Of a stretch of 64,000 nucleotides of DNA, positions 52,850-60,418 are shown piece after piece. A program made the position numbers and the translations under genes. The notes below the pieces were generated by a model. It did not search any database. It was given only the letters and a program-made list of their open reading frames with translations, and had not been told where the DNA came from. Numbering within the stretch: position 1 is the first letter of the stretch; the number at the start of each line of letters is the position of its first letter. This DNA comes from Sandaracinobacteroides saxicola (GTDB lineage Bacteria; Pseudomonadota; Alphaproteobacteria; Sphingomonadales; Sphingomonadaceae): assembly GCF_014117445.1 (NCBI RefSeq), contig NZ_CP059851.1:1860001-1924000 (forward strand), written 5' to 3'.

Positions 52850-53356
52850 ATGCCCCGCGCCCCGCTCTTCACCCGCGCCCTCCTCCGCCTCTATCAGGAC
52901 GCGCGCAGCGACCCCGGCTTCCAGGATGTCGATGCCGACCTCCGCCTGCTCCAGAACAAGGATCTGGACCTTTCCATCCGCCTCGGCGCCATCCTCGCCT
53001 TCGATGCCCTGCTCATCGGCACCGCCATCCAGCCCATGGTCGCCTCCCCCGGCGCGCCGCTCGCGCTCGACGCCGCGCAGCAGCCATTGCAAACCCTGCT
53101 CACCCTCGTCGCCATCGCGCTCCTCGCCCTCTCCGGCCTCGTCACCGTCATCGCCATCACCATCGGCGAGGAATTCTCCGGCGACGGCCTGGAGGCCCGC
53201 CCTGACCTCCTCATCCAGCGCCTCTACGCCGCCTACTGCACCTCCATCGACAAGCAGCGCAGCCTCCTCACCCACAGCATCCGCCTCACCATCGTCGGCC
53301 TCCTCCTCACCGCCCTCGCCTTCGCCATCATCCTCACCGAAAAACTGCTGAACTGA
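52850..53356 (+). CDS. Membrane protein of unknown function
   Basis: A 168-residue protein with hydrophobic segments LGAILAFDALLIGTAI, LLTLVAIALLALSGLVTVIA and LTIVGLLLTALAFAIILTEK, with a soluble DLLIQRLYAAYCTSIDKQRS stretch between the second and third. The architecture is loosely like small membrane effectors of antiphage systems, but nothing specific supports that. No family is recognised. It is convergent with the LysR gene, with almost no gap. Confidence 0.7.
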   Translation: MPRAPLFTRALLRLYQDARSDPGFQDVDADLRLLQNKDLDLSIRLGAILAFDALLIGTAIQPMVASPGAPLALDAAQQPLQTLLTLVAIALLALSGLVTVIAITIGEEFSGDGLEARPDLLIQRLYAAYCTSIDKQRSLLTHSIRLTIVGLLLTALAFAIILTEKLLN

Positions 53357-53359
53357 CGC

Positions 53360-54292
53360 TCAAACCACCGGCCGCTCCGGATGCGGGCCGGCGTCGCCTC
53401 GCTGCACCCTGTTCGCCACGTCCGTGATGAACTCCAGAAACACCCGGACCTTCGGCGGCATGGCTGTCCGGCTTGGATAGAGCGCGTAAAGCGCCGGCGG
53501 ATCCTCCAGCGCCCAATCGGGCAAAACCTCCACGATCCGCCCCGCCGCCACGTCATGCGCGATGAACCAGCGCGCCAGCTGCCCGATCGCCAGCCCGGCC
53601 CGCACCATCTCCGCCGCCACCACCGGATCGTTGCTGCTGAACCGCCGCGCCATCGGCACTTCGACCTGGCGTCCCTGACGGCTCAACGTCAGCGTCCGGG
53701 CACCCGGCAGGCTCAGTCCGATCACGGCATGCGCAGGCAATGCTTCGATGGTCAGCGGCATCCCATGCGCCGCCACATAGCCAACACTGGCGAACAGACC
53801 CATTTCGATCGCCGCGACCTTGCGTACGATCACGCTCGAATCCTCCAGCCATCCGGCCCGGACCACCACGTCATATTCATCGGTCACCGGGTTCACCAGC
53901 CGGTCGGTCACCGTTACCGCCAGATCCACATCCGGATAGCGCCGCAGAAACCCAGGCAGCTCCGGCGCCAGGATGGAACGCGCCATCGTCGCCGGCATCG
54001 CCACCCGCAACAGTCCGCGTGGGTTCCCCTGGCGCGCCGCGATCTCGGCAAAACCATTCTCCGCCTCCACTACCATCGCCTGCGCATGGCCCAGCAACCC
54101 GGCTCCCGCCTCCGTCAGAACCAGGGCCCGGCTGGACCGTTCCACCAGCCGGGCCTGCAACTCCTGTTCCAGCCTGGCAACGGCCCGGCTGACGCTGGAT
54201 TTCGGCATCCGCAGCGCCCGCGCCGCCGCCGAGATGGATTTAAGTTCACCAACCCGTGCAAACACCGCGAGCTCTTCCAGATGCCGGATCAT
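53360..54292 (-). CDS. LysR-family transcriptional regulator
   Basis: A 310-residue LysR protein. HTH: LAVFARVGELKSISAAARAL, RMPKSSVSRAVARLEQELQA and RLVERSSRALVLTEAG. The ligand domain has PRGLLRVAMPATMARSILAP and RYPDVDLAVTVTDRLVNPVT. It is divergent from an EmrA-like gene with 96 bp between them that hold two inverted repeats, the standard layout for a LysR activator of an efflux operon. The inducer is unknown. Confidence 0.93.
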   Translation of the reverse strand: MIRHLEELAVFARVGELKSISAAARALRMPKSSVSRAVARLEQELQARLVERSSRALVLTEAGAGLLGHAQAMVVEAENGFAEIAARQGNPRGLLRVAMPATMARSILAPELPGFLRRYPDVDLAVTVTDRLVNPVTDEYDVVVRAGWLEDSSVIVRKVAAIEMGLFASVGYVAAHGMPLTIEALPAHAVIGLSLPGARTLTLSRQGRQVEVPMARRFSSNDPVVAAEMVRAGLAIGQLARWFIAHDVAAGRIVEVLPDWALEDPPALYALYPSRTAMPPKVRVFLEFITDVANRVQRGDAGPHPERPVV

Positions 54293-54298
54293 CCGTAA

Positions 54299-54332
54299 CG
54301 TTCCACTTCTGGAACGCAGAAACGCATTTCTG
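54299..54332. promoter_or_regulatory. Candidate LysR binding sites
   Basis: Two adjacent perfect inverted repeats: CGTTCC-N6-GGAACG (54299-54316) and CAGAAA-N4-TTTCTG (54317-54332). They lie between the divergent LysR and EmrA-like genes, next to the LysR start, consistent with autoregulation and activation of the pump. Confidence 0.5.
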
Positions 54333-54388
54333 CCGACTGTTGGCAAGACCGCAACGCTGTCACAACGCCCTCCGAAAGGACCGCCGCC

Positions 54389-55573
54389 ATGACCGTCACG
54401 TTGCTGAAACGCCCCGAATCCGCTCCAAAGGCGCTCATCGACCCAGCCGAAACGCCAGTCATGCGCGCGGCGGATGCGCCAGCAACCCCGACGTCGGCCG
54501 GCGTCGCCCGCCGTCGCCGCCTGCTGATCGGTGGTGGCCTGGTGCTGGCGCTGGCCGTCGGCGCCGCCGCCACCCAGTATCTCAACGTCTGGCAGTATCA
54601 GCAATCGACGGACAATGCCTATGTCCGCGCGGACATCACGCCCGTCGCCGCCAAGGTCGACGGTTATGTCGCTACCGTCGCGATCGCCGACAACCAGCGG
54701 GTCAAGGCCGGCGACCTGCTCGTCCGCATCGACCCGTCGGACTATGCCGCAAAGGTCGCTGCAGCAACCGCCAACCTCGCCACCGCCCGCGCCAACCTCG
54801 CCCAAGCCCGGGCGGCGGCGGTCGGCGCCGGCAGCCAACTCGGCGCGCAGGTGGCCGCCACCGGCGTCGCGCGGGCCAACCTCACGGCGACCCAGGCCGC
54901 GGCCGTCAAGGCCAATGCCGACGCCGTCCGCTACCGCGACCTCGCCAAGTCCGGCTGGGTGACGCGCGCGCAGCTCGACCAAGTGAATGCCGCTGCAGCC
55001 AGCGCCGTCGCCAACGTGGCGGCCGCCCGCGCCGCGATCGTCCAGGCGCAGGGTGTGACCGGCGTGTCCGTCAGCGGCCGCGTCAAGGCCGCGGCCGATA
55101 TCGAAGCCGCGCAGGCCCAAGTCGCCGCCGCCCAAGCGGCGCTCGCCAGCGCCCGCCTCGATCTCGGCCGCACCGAACTGCGCGCACCTGTGGACGGCAT
55201 CGTCGGCAACCGCAGCGTGCGCCCCGGCCAGCTCGTCAGGAACGGTGCGCAGCTGCTCAGTGTCGTGCCCGTGCAGGCCGCCTATGTGGTTGCCAATTTC
55301 AAGGAGACACAGCTCGATCATATGAAGGCCGGCCAGCCGGTGGAGATCGCGGTCGATGCCTACCCCGGACTGCACCTCAGCGGCCGCGTCGAAAGCCTCG
55401 CCCCCACCTCCGGCGCGCAATTCGCCCTCATTCCCACTGACACCGCTACCGGCAACTTCACCAAGATCGTGCAGCGTGTCCCGGTGCGCATCACCATCGA
55501 CCGCACCCAGCTCGGCGCCGAGCTGCTCCGCCCCGGCCTGTCGGTCGAGGCAACGGTCAACACTCGGGGCTGA
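54389..55573 (+). CDS. HlyD/EmrA-family efflux adaptor
   Basis: A 394-residue membrane-fusion protein: one N-terminal transmembrane helix (LLIGGGLVLALAVGAAATQY), the biotinyl-lipoyl half DNAYVRADITPVAAKVDGYV and KAGDLLVRIDPSDYAAKVAA, a long Ala-rich coiled-coil hairpin, then LDLGRTELRAPVDGIVGNRS and VANFKETQLDHMKAGQPVEI. It links the DHA2 pump to an outer-membrane channel, which is not encoded here. The start follows GAAAGGA. Confidence 0.94.
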   Translation: MTVTLLKRPESAPKALIDPAETPVMRAADAPATPTSAGVARRRRLLIGGGLVLALAVGAAATQYLNVWQYQQSTDNAYVRADITPVAAKVDGYVATVAIADNQRVKAGDLLVRIDPSDYAAKVAAATANLATARANLAQARAAAVGAGSQLGAQVAATGVARANLTATQAAAVKANADAVRYRDLAKSGWVTRAQLDQVNAAAASAVANVAAARAAIVQAQGVTGVSVSGRVKAAADIEAAQAQVAAAQAALASARLDLGRTELRAPVDGIVGNRSVRPGQLVRNGAQLLSVVPVQAAYVVANFKETQLDHMKAGQPVEIAVDAYPGLHLSGRVESLAPTSGAQFALIPTDTATGNFTKIVQRVPVRITIDRTQLGAELLRPGLSVEATVNTRG

Positions 55574-55579
55574 CCGACG

Positions 55580-57160
55580 ATGGCCGCCACAGCCCCCTCC
55601 CCGCCGGTGCCCCCCGCCGGCGGGGACCTCTCGCCCCGCCTGGTCTGGGCGGGCTTCCTCGCCATGATCCTCGGCAATTTCATGGCGATCCTCGACATCC
55701 AGATTGTCAGTTCATCGCTGCGCGACATCCAGGCCGGTGTCAGCGCCTCCAACGACGAGATCGCCTGGATCCAGACCAGCTACCTCATCGCCGAGATCAT
55801 CGCCATCCCGCTCTCCGGCCTCCTTGGCCGCGCCCTCTCGATGCGCACCCTGTTCACCATGTCTGCGCTCGGCTTCACGCTCGCCAGCCTCCTCTGCGCC
55901 CTCTCGTGGAACATCGACAGCCTCATCATCTTCCGCGCGCTGCAGGGCTTCCTCGGCGGCGCCATGATCCCCACCACCATGGCCGCGCTCTTCATCCTGT
56001 TCCCGCCCGAGCGGCGCGGCCCGGCGACCGTCCTCATCGGCATGGTCTCCACCATCGCGCCCTCCATCGGTCCCACCATCGGCGGCGCCATCACCGATTC
56101 GCTCGGATGGCATTGGCTGTTCCTCATCAACCTGCTCCCCGGCCTGGTCGCCGCCGGCGTCGTCTGGACGCTGTCGCCGCTGCGCAGCCGCGACCTGTCG
56201 CTGCTGAAACGGCTCGATGTCTGGGGCCTGCTGGGCATGGCCGCCATGCTCGGCAGCCTCGAATATGTGCTGGAGGAAGGCCCGCGGCAGGATTGGCTGG
56301 CCGACCCCATGGTCCGCAATGTCGCGCTGCTGATGCTGGCGGGCGGCGGCCTGTTCTTCTGGCGCGCCTTCACCTCACCAAACCCCATCGTCCAGCTCGC
56401 CGTCTTCCGGAACCGCAATTTCATCGTCGGCTGCCTCGTCGCTGCCGTTGTCGGCATCGGCCTTTATGGTTCGGTCTATCTGATCCCGCTCTTCCTAGGC
56501 CAGATCCGTGGCTACAACGCACTCCAGATCGGGCAGACGATGTTCGTCTCCGGCCTCACCATGTTCATGATGGCGCCTGTCGTCGGCAAGCTGCAACGCC
56601 GCATCGACGCCCGCCTGCTGATCGGCTCCGGCCTCGCCATCGCCGCCTTCGGCCTCTGGCTCAACGCCCATCTCTCGCCCGACGCCGGTTTTCTCCAACT
56701 GCTGCTGCCGCAGGCGCTGCGCGGCATGGGCCTGATGATGGCCATGATCCCGATGACCGTGCTGGCGCTCGGCACCCTGCCGCTCGATCGTGTCCAAGAC
56801 GGCAGCGGTCTGTTCAGCATGATGCGCAACCTCGGCGGCGCGCTCGGCCTCGCCATCATCAACACCCTTTTGACCGACAAGGCCAATTTGCACCGCACCG
56901 AGCTGGCTACTGCCGTATCCACCGGCCATGCCGACGTTCAGGGCTGGCTGGACGGCACCGCCGCCACCCTCGCCACCCAGGGCGTCACCGACCCGCAGGC
57001 CGGCGCCATCGCCCGGCTGGCGGCGCTGGTCGAACGCGAAGTCGGCACCATGGCGTTCAACGATGTCTTCCTCACCATGGCCGTCGCTTTCGCCATCGTC
57101 CTGCCGCTGGTCATGCTTGCCCGCAAACCCCGCGCCGGCGACGCCCCCGCCGGGCACTGA
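55580..57160 (+). CDS. DHA2-family MFS efflux permease (EmrB-like)
   Basis: A 526-residue transporter with about fourteen helices. Motif WIQTSYLIAEIIAIPLSGLL (EmrB motif), then RALQGFLGGAMIPTTMAALF, GMVSTIAPSIGPTIGGAITD and LGWHWLFLINLLPGLVAAGV. It starts seven bases after the adaptor gene. Together they form a multidrug or small acid efflux pump controlled by the divergent LysR protein. Substrate unknown. Confidence 0.95.
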   Translation: MAATAPSPPVPPAGGDLSPRLVWAGFLAMILGNFMAILDIQIVSSSLRDIQAGVSASNDEIAWIQTSYLIAEIIAIPLSGLLGRALSMRTLFTMSALGFTLASLLCALSWNIDSLIIFRALQGFLGGAMIPTTMAALFILFPPERRGPATVLIGMVSTIAPSIGPTIGGAITDSLGWHWLFLINLLPGLVAAGVVWTLSPLRSRDLSLLKRLDVWGLLGMAAMLGSLEYVLEEGPRQDWLADPMVRNVALLMLAGGGLFFWRAFTSPNPIVQLAVFRNRNFIVGCLVAAVVGIGLYGSVYLIPLFLGQIRGYNALQIGQTMFVSGLTMFMMAPVVGKLQRRIDARLLIGSGLAIAAFGLWLNAHLSPDAGFLQLLLPQALRGMGLMMAMIPMTVLALGTLPLDRVQDGSGLFSMMRNLGGALGLAIINTLLTDKANLHRTELATAVSTGHADVQGWLDGTAATLATQGVTDPQAGAIARLAALVEREVGTMAFNDVFLTMAVAFAIVLPLVMLARKPRAGDAPAGH

Positions 57161-57169
57161 CCAGCATTG

Positions 57170-57559
57170 TCACGCGCCCTTTGCCAACATCTCCCCCATC
57201 TTCGCATGCACCATCTGGATCGCCTTCAACGGCCGCACCATCACCTTGAAATGCACGATTCGGCCGTCCGCATCCCAGCGAATCATGTCCACCCCGTTCA
57301 CCTTGATGCCGTCCACCTCGCTCTCGAACTCCAGCACCGCGCCATCGTCCGAAAACCACTCGCCCACATAGCGGAACCCCTCGCCCCCCAGCACCTGGTC
57401 CGCGCTCGCCAGATATTTGAACACGATCTCCCGCCCCCGCTGCGGCGTGTGCACCACCGGGCTCTCGAACACCGCATCCGGATGCAGCATGTCCCACAAC
57501 ACCCCATGGTCCGGCGCCGCGACATAGGCATGCCAGCGCGCCAACCGCTCCCGGCTCAT
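57170..57559 (-). CDS. NTF2-like/SnoaL-fold protein
   Basis: A 129-residue cystatin-fold protein with RLARWHAYVAAPDHGVLWDM, DAVFESPVVHTPQRGREIVF and DGIKVNGVDMIRWDADGRIV followed by FKVMVRPLKAIQMVHAKM. Such NTF2-like proteins are often isomerases or hydrolases in degradation pathways. It overlaps the isochorismatase gene by four bases, so it belongs to the catabolic cluster. Confidence 0.88.
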   Translation of the reverse strand: MSRERLARWHAYVAAPDHGVLWDMLHPDAVFESPVVHTPQRGREIVFKYLASADQVLGGEGFRYVGEWFSDDGAVLEFESEVDGIKVNGVDMIRWDADGRIVHFKVMVRPLKAIQMVHAKMGEMLAKGA

Positions 57560-58227
57560 GCCAGCCCCCTCAGATAGTCCATCACCACCTCACTCCCCAC
57601 CACATCGGCATATTTCGCCTGCAAATCGAACAGGTTCGCCTCATGCACCGCGGCGCTCCGGTCGCCACAGGCATCGCGCACCACGATCGGATAGAAGCCA
57701 TGGCACAGCGCGTCCAGCGCCGTCGCCCGCACGCAGCCGCTCGTCGAAAGCCCCGTCACGATCGCCGTATCCACCCCCATCGCCGTCAGCATGCTGGCCA
57801 GCGACGTGCCGAAAAACGCACTGGGATAATGTTTCGTCACCACCACATCCCCCGGCGCCGGTTCCAGCCGCGGATCGAACCCGCCCCAGGGGTTCCCCCG
57901 GTCGAAACAGGCCAGCGCCTTCACCTTGCGATAGAACAGCCCCCCCTCCAGGCCGCCCTCCGCATAGTCCACCCGCGTGAACACGATCCGAACGCCCGCC
58001 GCCCGCGCCGCCGCCACCAAGGCCACATTCACCGCCAGCGCGTCTTCCACATCGGCGAACAGCGGCGACGCCCGGTCCAGATAGGCCAGCGCGAAATCCA
58101 CCACGATCACCACCGGCCGCCTGCCAAACCCCATCGAAGCCCCAAACCCCGCCGCCGCATAATCCGCCAGCAGGCTCCTCCCCTCCCCTTCAGGGGAGGG
58201 GTCGGGGGTGGGGGCGTCCCCCCCCAT
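57556..58227 (-). CDS. Isochorismatase-family hydrolase, repeat-derived N-terminus
   Basis: A 223-residue cysteine hydrolase of the isochorismatase/N-carbamoylsarcosine amidase type. The catalytic aspartate is in VVIVVDFALAYLD, the lysine in VVVTKHYPSAFFGTSL and the cysteine in TGLSTSGCVRATALDALCHG. The first part, MGGDAPTPDPSPEGEGRS, is the translation of intergenic repeat R6, which lies inside the frame. Family members usually begin near ADYAAAGFGASMGFGRRP, so the extension is secondary or the true start is internal with a non-standard codon. Its ATG overlaps the CaiB stop. Confidence 0.85.
   Translation of the reverse strand: MGGDAPTPDPSPEGEGRSLLADYAAAGFGASMGFGRRPVVIVVDFALAYLDRASPLFADVEDALAVNVALVAAARAAGVRIVFTRVDYAEGGLEGGLFYRKVKALACFDRGNPWGGFDPRLEPAPGDVVVTKHYPSAFFGTSLASMLTAMGVDTAIVTGLSTSGCVRATALDALCHGFYPIVVRDACGDRSAAVHEANLFDLQAKYADVVGSEVVMDYLRGLA
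58179..58217. repeat. Intergenic-type palindromic repeat R6 inside a coding frame
   Basis: CCTCCCCTCCCC-TTCA-GGGGAGGGG followed by TCGGGGGTGGGGG. It is related to R4. On the minus strand it codes for TPDPSPEGEG in the N-terminus of the isochorismatase-family protein. Confidence 0.7.
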
Positions 58228-59423
58228 CAGATCACCCCCTCCGCCTTCAGCGCGTCCATCTCGGCCCCACTCATCCCCAGCAACCCGCCATAGACCGCCT
58301 CATTATAGGCCCCCAGCGGCTGCCCCGCCCATTTCACCTCGCCCGGCGTCGCGCTCAGCTTCGGGAACACATTCTGCATCACCAGATTGGCATAGTCCGG
58401 ATGCGCCACCTTCACCAGCGCCTCCCGCGCCGCGAAATGCGGGTCCGCCAGCATGTCCGGCGCCTTGTAGATCTTCCCCGCCGGCACCCCATGCGCCTCC
58501 ATCGTCGCCAGCAGCTCCTCGACCGTCAGCGTCCGCGTCCATTCATTGATCAGCTCGTCCAGCTCTGCCTGCCGTTCCCCGCGGGCATTGTGCGTCGCAA
58601 AGCGCGGATCGCTCCCCAGCTCCGGCCGCCCCATCGCCTCCGCCATGCGCGCCCAAACGCTGTTCTGGTTCGCCCCGATCAAAATCTCCCCATCCTTGCA
58701 GGCATAGACGTTGGAAGGCGCCACCCCCGGCAGGATCGACCCTGTCCGCTCCCGGATGAACCCCCCTTGCGTATATTCCGGCACCGTCGATTCCATCATC
58801 GCCAGCACCGCCTCGTAAATGGCGCTGTCCACCACCTGCCCCTCGCCGGTCTTGTGGCGATGGTTCAGCGCCATCATCGCCCCCAAACAGGCAAAGGTCG
58901 CCGCCAGGCTGTCGCCGATGCTCAGCCCCACCCGGCTGGGCGGGGTCGAGGGATCGCCCGCCAGGTTGCGGATGCCCCCCATCGCCTCGCCGATCGAGCC
59001 ATAGCCCGCCCGCGGCGCATAAGGCCCGGTCTGGCCATAGCCGGACACGCGGATCATGATCAGCCCCTTGTTCAGCGCCCGCAGCGCCTCCCAGCCCAGC
59101 CCCCATTTCTCCAGCGTGCCCGGCCGGAAATTCTCCAGCAGGAAATCGCTCTTCCCGACCAGCCGCCGCACGATGTCCTGCCCGCGCTTGTCACGCAGGT
59201 TCAGCGTGATCGTCTTCTTGTTGCGCGCCACCACCGGAAACCACAGCGGCTGTCCCCGCCCCCACTGGCGCATCGGGTCGCCCTCGGCGATGTCGCCCGG
59301 CTTCACCGGCGGCTCGATCTTGATCACCTCGGCGCCATGGTCCGCCATCAGCTGGCCGCAGAAAGGCCCCGCGATCAGCTGCCCCAGCTCGATCAATCGC
59401 AATCCGTCCAGTGCACCCATCAT
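58227..59423 (-). CDS. CaiB/BaiF-type (class III) CoA-transferase
   Basis: A 398-residue family III CoA-transferase: MGALDGLRLIELGQLIAGPF, MADHGAEVIKIEPPVKPGDI, LNLRDKRGQDIVRRLVGKSD, FLLENFRPGTLEKWGLGWEA, and the catalytic aspartate region VGLSIGDSLAATFACLGAMM. It moves CoA between organic acids, here probably activating a catabolic acid cleaved by the divergent lyase. Two ATGs occur at the start. It is divergent from the lyase gene, with the TGTATACA box between them. Confidence 0.94.
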   Translation of the reverse strand: MMGALDGLRLIELGQLIAGPFCGQLMADHGAEVIKIEPPVKPGDIAEGDPMRQWGRGQPLWFPVVARNKKTITLNLRDKRGQDIVRRLVGKSDFLLENFRPGTLEKWGLGWEALRALNKGLIMIRVSGYGQTGPYAPRAGYGSIGEAMGGIRNLAGDPSTPPSRVGLSIGDSLAATFACLGAMMALNHRHKTGEGQVVDSAIYEAVLAMMESTVPEYTQGGFIRERTGSILPGVAPSNVYACKDGEILIGANQNSVWARMAEAMGRPELGSDPRFATHNARGERQAELDELINEWTRTLTVEELLATMEAHGVPAGKIYKAPDMLADPHFAAREALVKVAHPDYANLVMQNVFPKLSATPGEVKWAGQPLGAYNEAVYGGLLGMSGAEMDALKAEGVI

Positions 59424-59472
59424 AACCCCGCTTGCGCCAATGTTTGCGCGGCCATATAGGCGAAGCGCGCCT

Positions 59473-59482
59473 TTGTATACAA
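59473..59482. promoter_or_regulatory. Candidate GntR operator box 2
   Basis: The perfect palindrome TTGTATACAA lies in the 74-bp divergent promoter between the CaiB-type and lyase genes, 16 bp before the lyase start. It shares its core and right flank with the box upstream of the GntR gene at 52034. Confidence 0.6.
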
Positions 59483-59497
59483 TCTCGGGAGTTGCCA

Positions 59498-60418
59498 GTG
59501 CCGCCTGCCGGAGAAATCCAGATCGTCGAGGTCGGCGCGCGCGACGGCCTGCAGAACGAGGCGGAGATCATCGGCACCGGGCACAAGGTCGCGCTCCTCA
59601 CCCGCCTGATCGACGCCGGCCTTCGCCGCTTTGAGGTGGCGAGCTTCGTCAACCCCGCCCGCGTCCCGCAGATGGCCGATGGCGAAGCCGTCATCGCCGC
59701 GCTGCCCGATCGACCGGACGTGCGCTACATCGGCCTCTGCCTCAACAAGCGCGGTGTGCTGCGCGCCCTTGCCACCCGCGACGGCGGCAAGCGCGGCGTC
59801 GACGAAGCCGGCTGCGTCCTCGTCGCCTCCGATACCTTCGGCCAGAAAAACCAGGGCCAGACCATCGCCGAGGGCATCGCCGAAAACCGCGCCATGCTGC
59901 GCCTTGCCCGCGAGGGCGGCCTGTTCGCCCAGGTCACCATCAGCGCCGCCTTCGGCTGCCCCTTCGAAGGCCATGTGCCACCCGAAACCGTGGCACGGCT
60001 GGCGGCCGAGATGGCCGACGCCGGCGCGCAGGAAATCGCGCTGGCGGACACCATCGGCGTCGGCGTGCCGTCGCAGGTCACCGACCTCCTCGGCCGCGTG
60101 GCGGAGGCTGCCCCCGGCGTGCCGCTGCGCGTCCATTTCCACAACACCCGCAACACCGGCATCGCCAACGCCTGGGCCGCCATTATGGCCGGCGTCACCA
60201 CGCTGGACAGCAGCCTCGGCGGCCTCGGCGGCTGCCCCTTCGCGCCCCGCGCCACCGGCAACATCGCCACCGAGGATCTGCTCTTCCTCGCTGACCGCAG
60301 CGCGATTACCACCGGCGTCGACCTCGCCAAACTGATCGCCATCAACAACTGGTTCGAAACCATCCTGGGTCGGCCGATGCCGTCCATGGTCGCCAAAGCA
60401 GGGGGATTTTCCGCATGA
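59498..60418 (+). CDS. HMG-CoA lyase-like aldolase
   Basis: A 306-residue DRE-TIM metallolyase: EIQIVEVGARDGLQNEAEII (metal-binding DGLQNE), RRFEVASFVNPARVPQMADG, ISAAFGCPFEGHVPPETVAR, ALADTIGVGVPSQVTDLLGR, LRVHFHNTRNTGIANAWAAI (the HFHN metal motif) and GGLGGCPFAPRATGNIATED with the catalytic cysteine. It would split an HMG-CoA-like thioester. The GTG at 59498 has GGGAG 6 nt upstream. It starts a plus-strand operon with hyuA. Confidence 0.93.
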   Translation: MPPAGEIQIVEVGARDGLQNEAEIIGTGHKVALLTRLIDAGLRRFEVASFVNPARVPQMADGEAVIAALPDRPDVRYIGLCLNKRGVLRALATRDGGKRGVDEAGCVLVASDTFGQKNQGQTIAEGIAENRAMLRLAREGGLFAQVTISAAFGCPFEGHVPPETVARLAAEMADAGAQEIALADTIGVGVPSQVTDLLGRVAEAAPGVPLRVHFHNTRNTGIANAWAAIMAGVTTLDSSLGGLGGCPFAPRATGNIATEDLLFLADRSAITTGVDLAKLIAINNWFETILGRPMPSMVAKAGGFSA

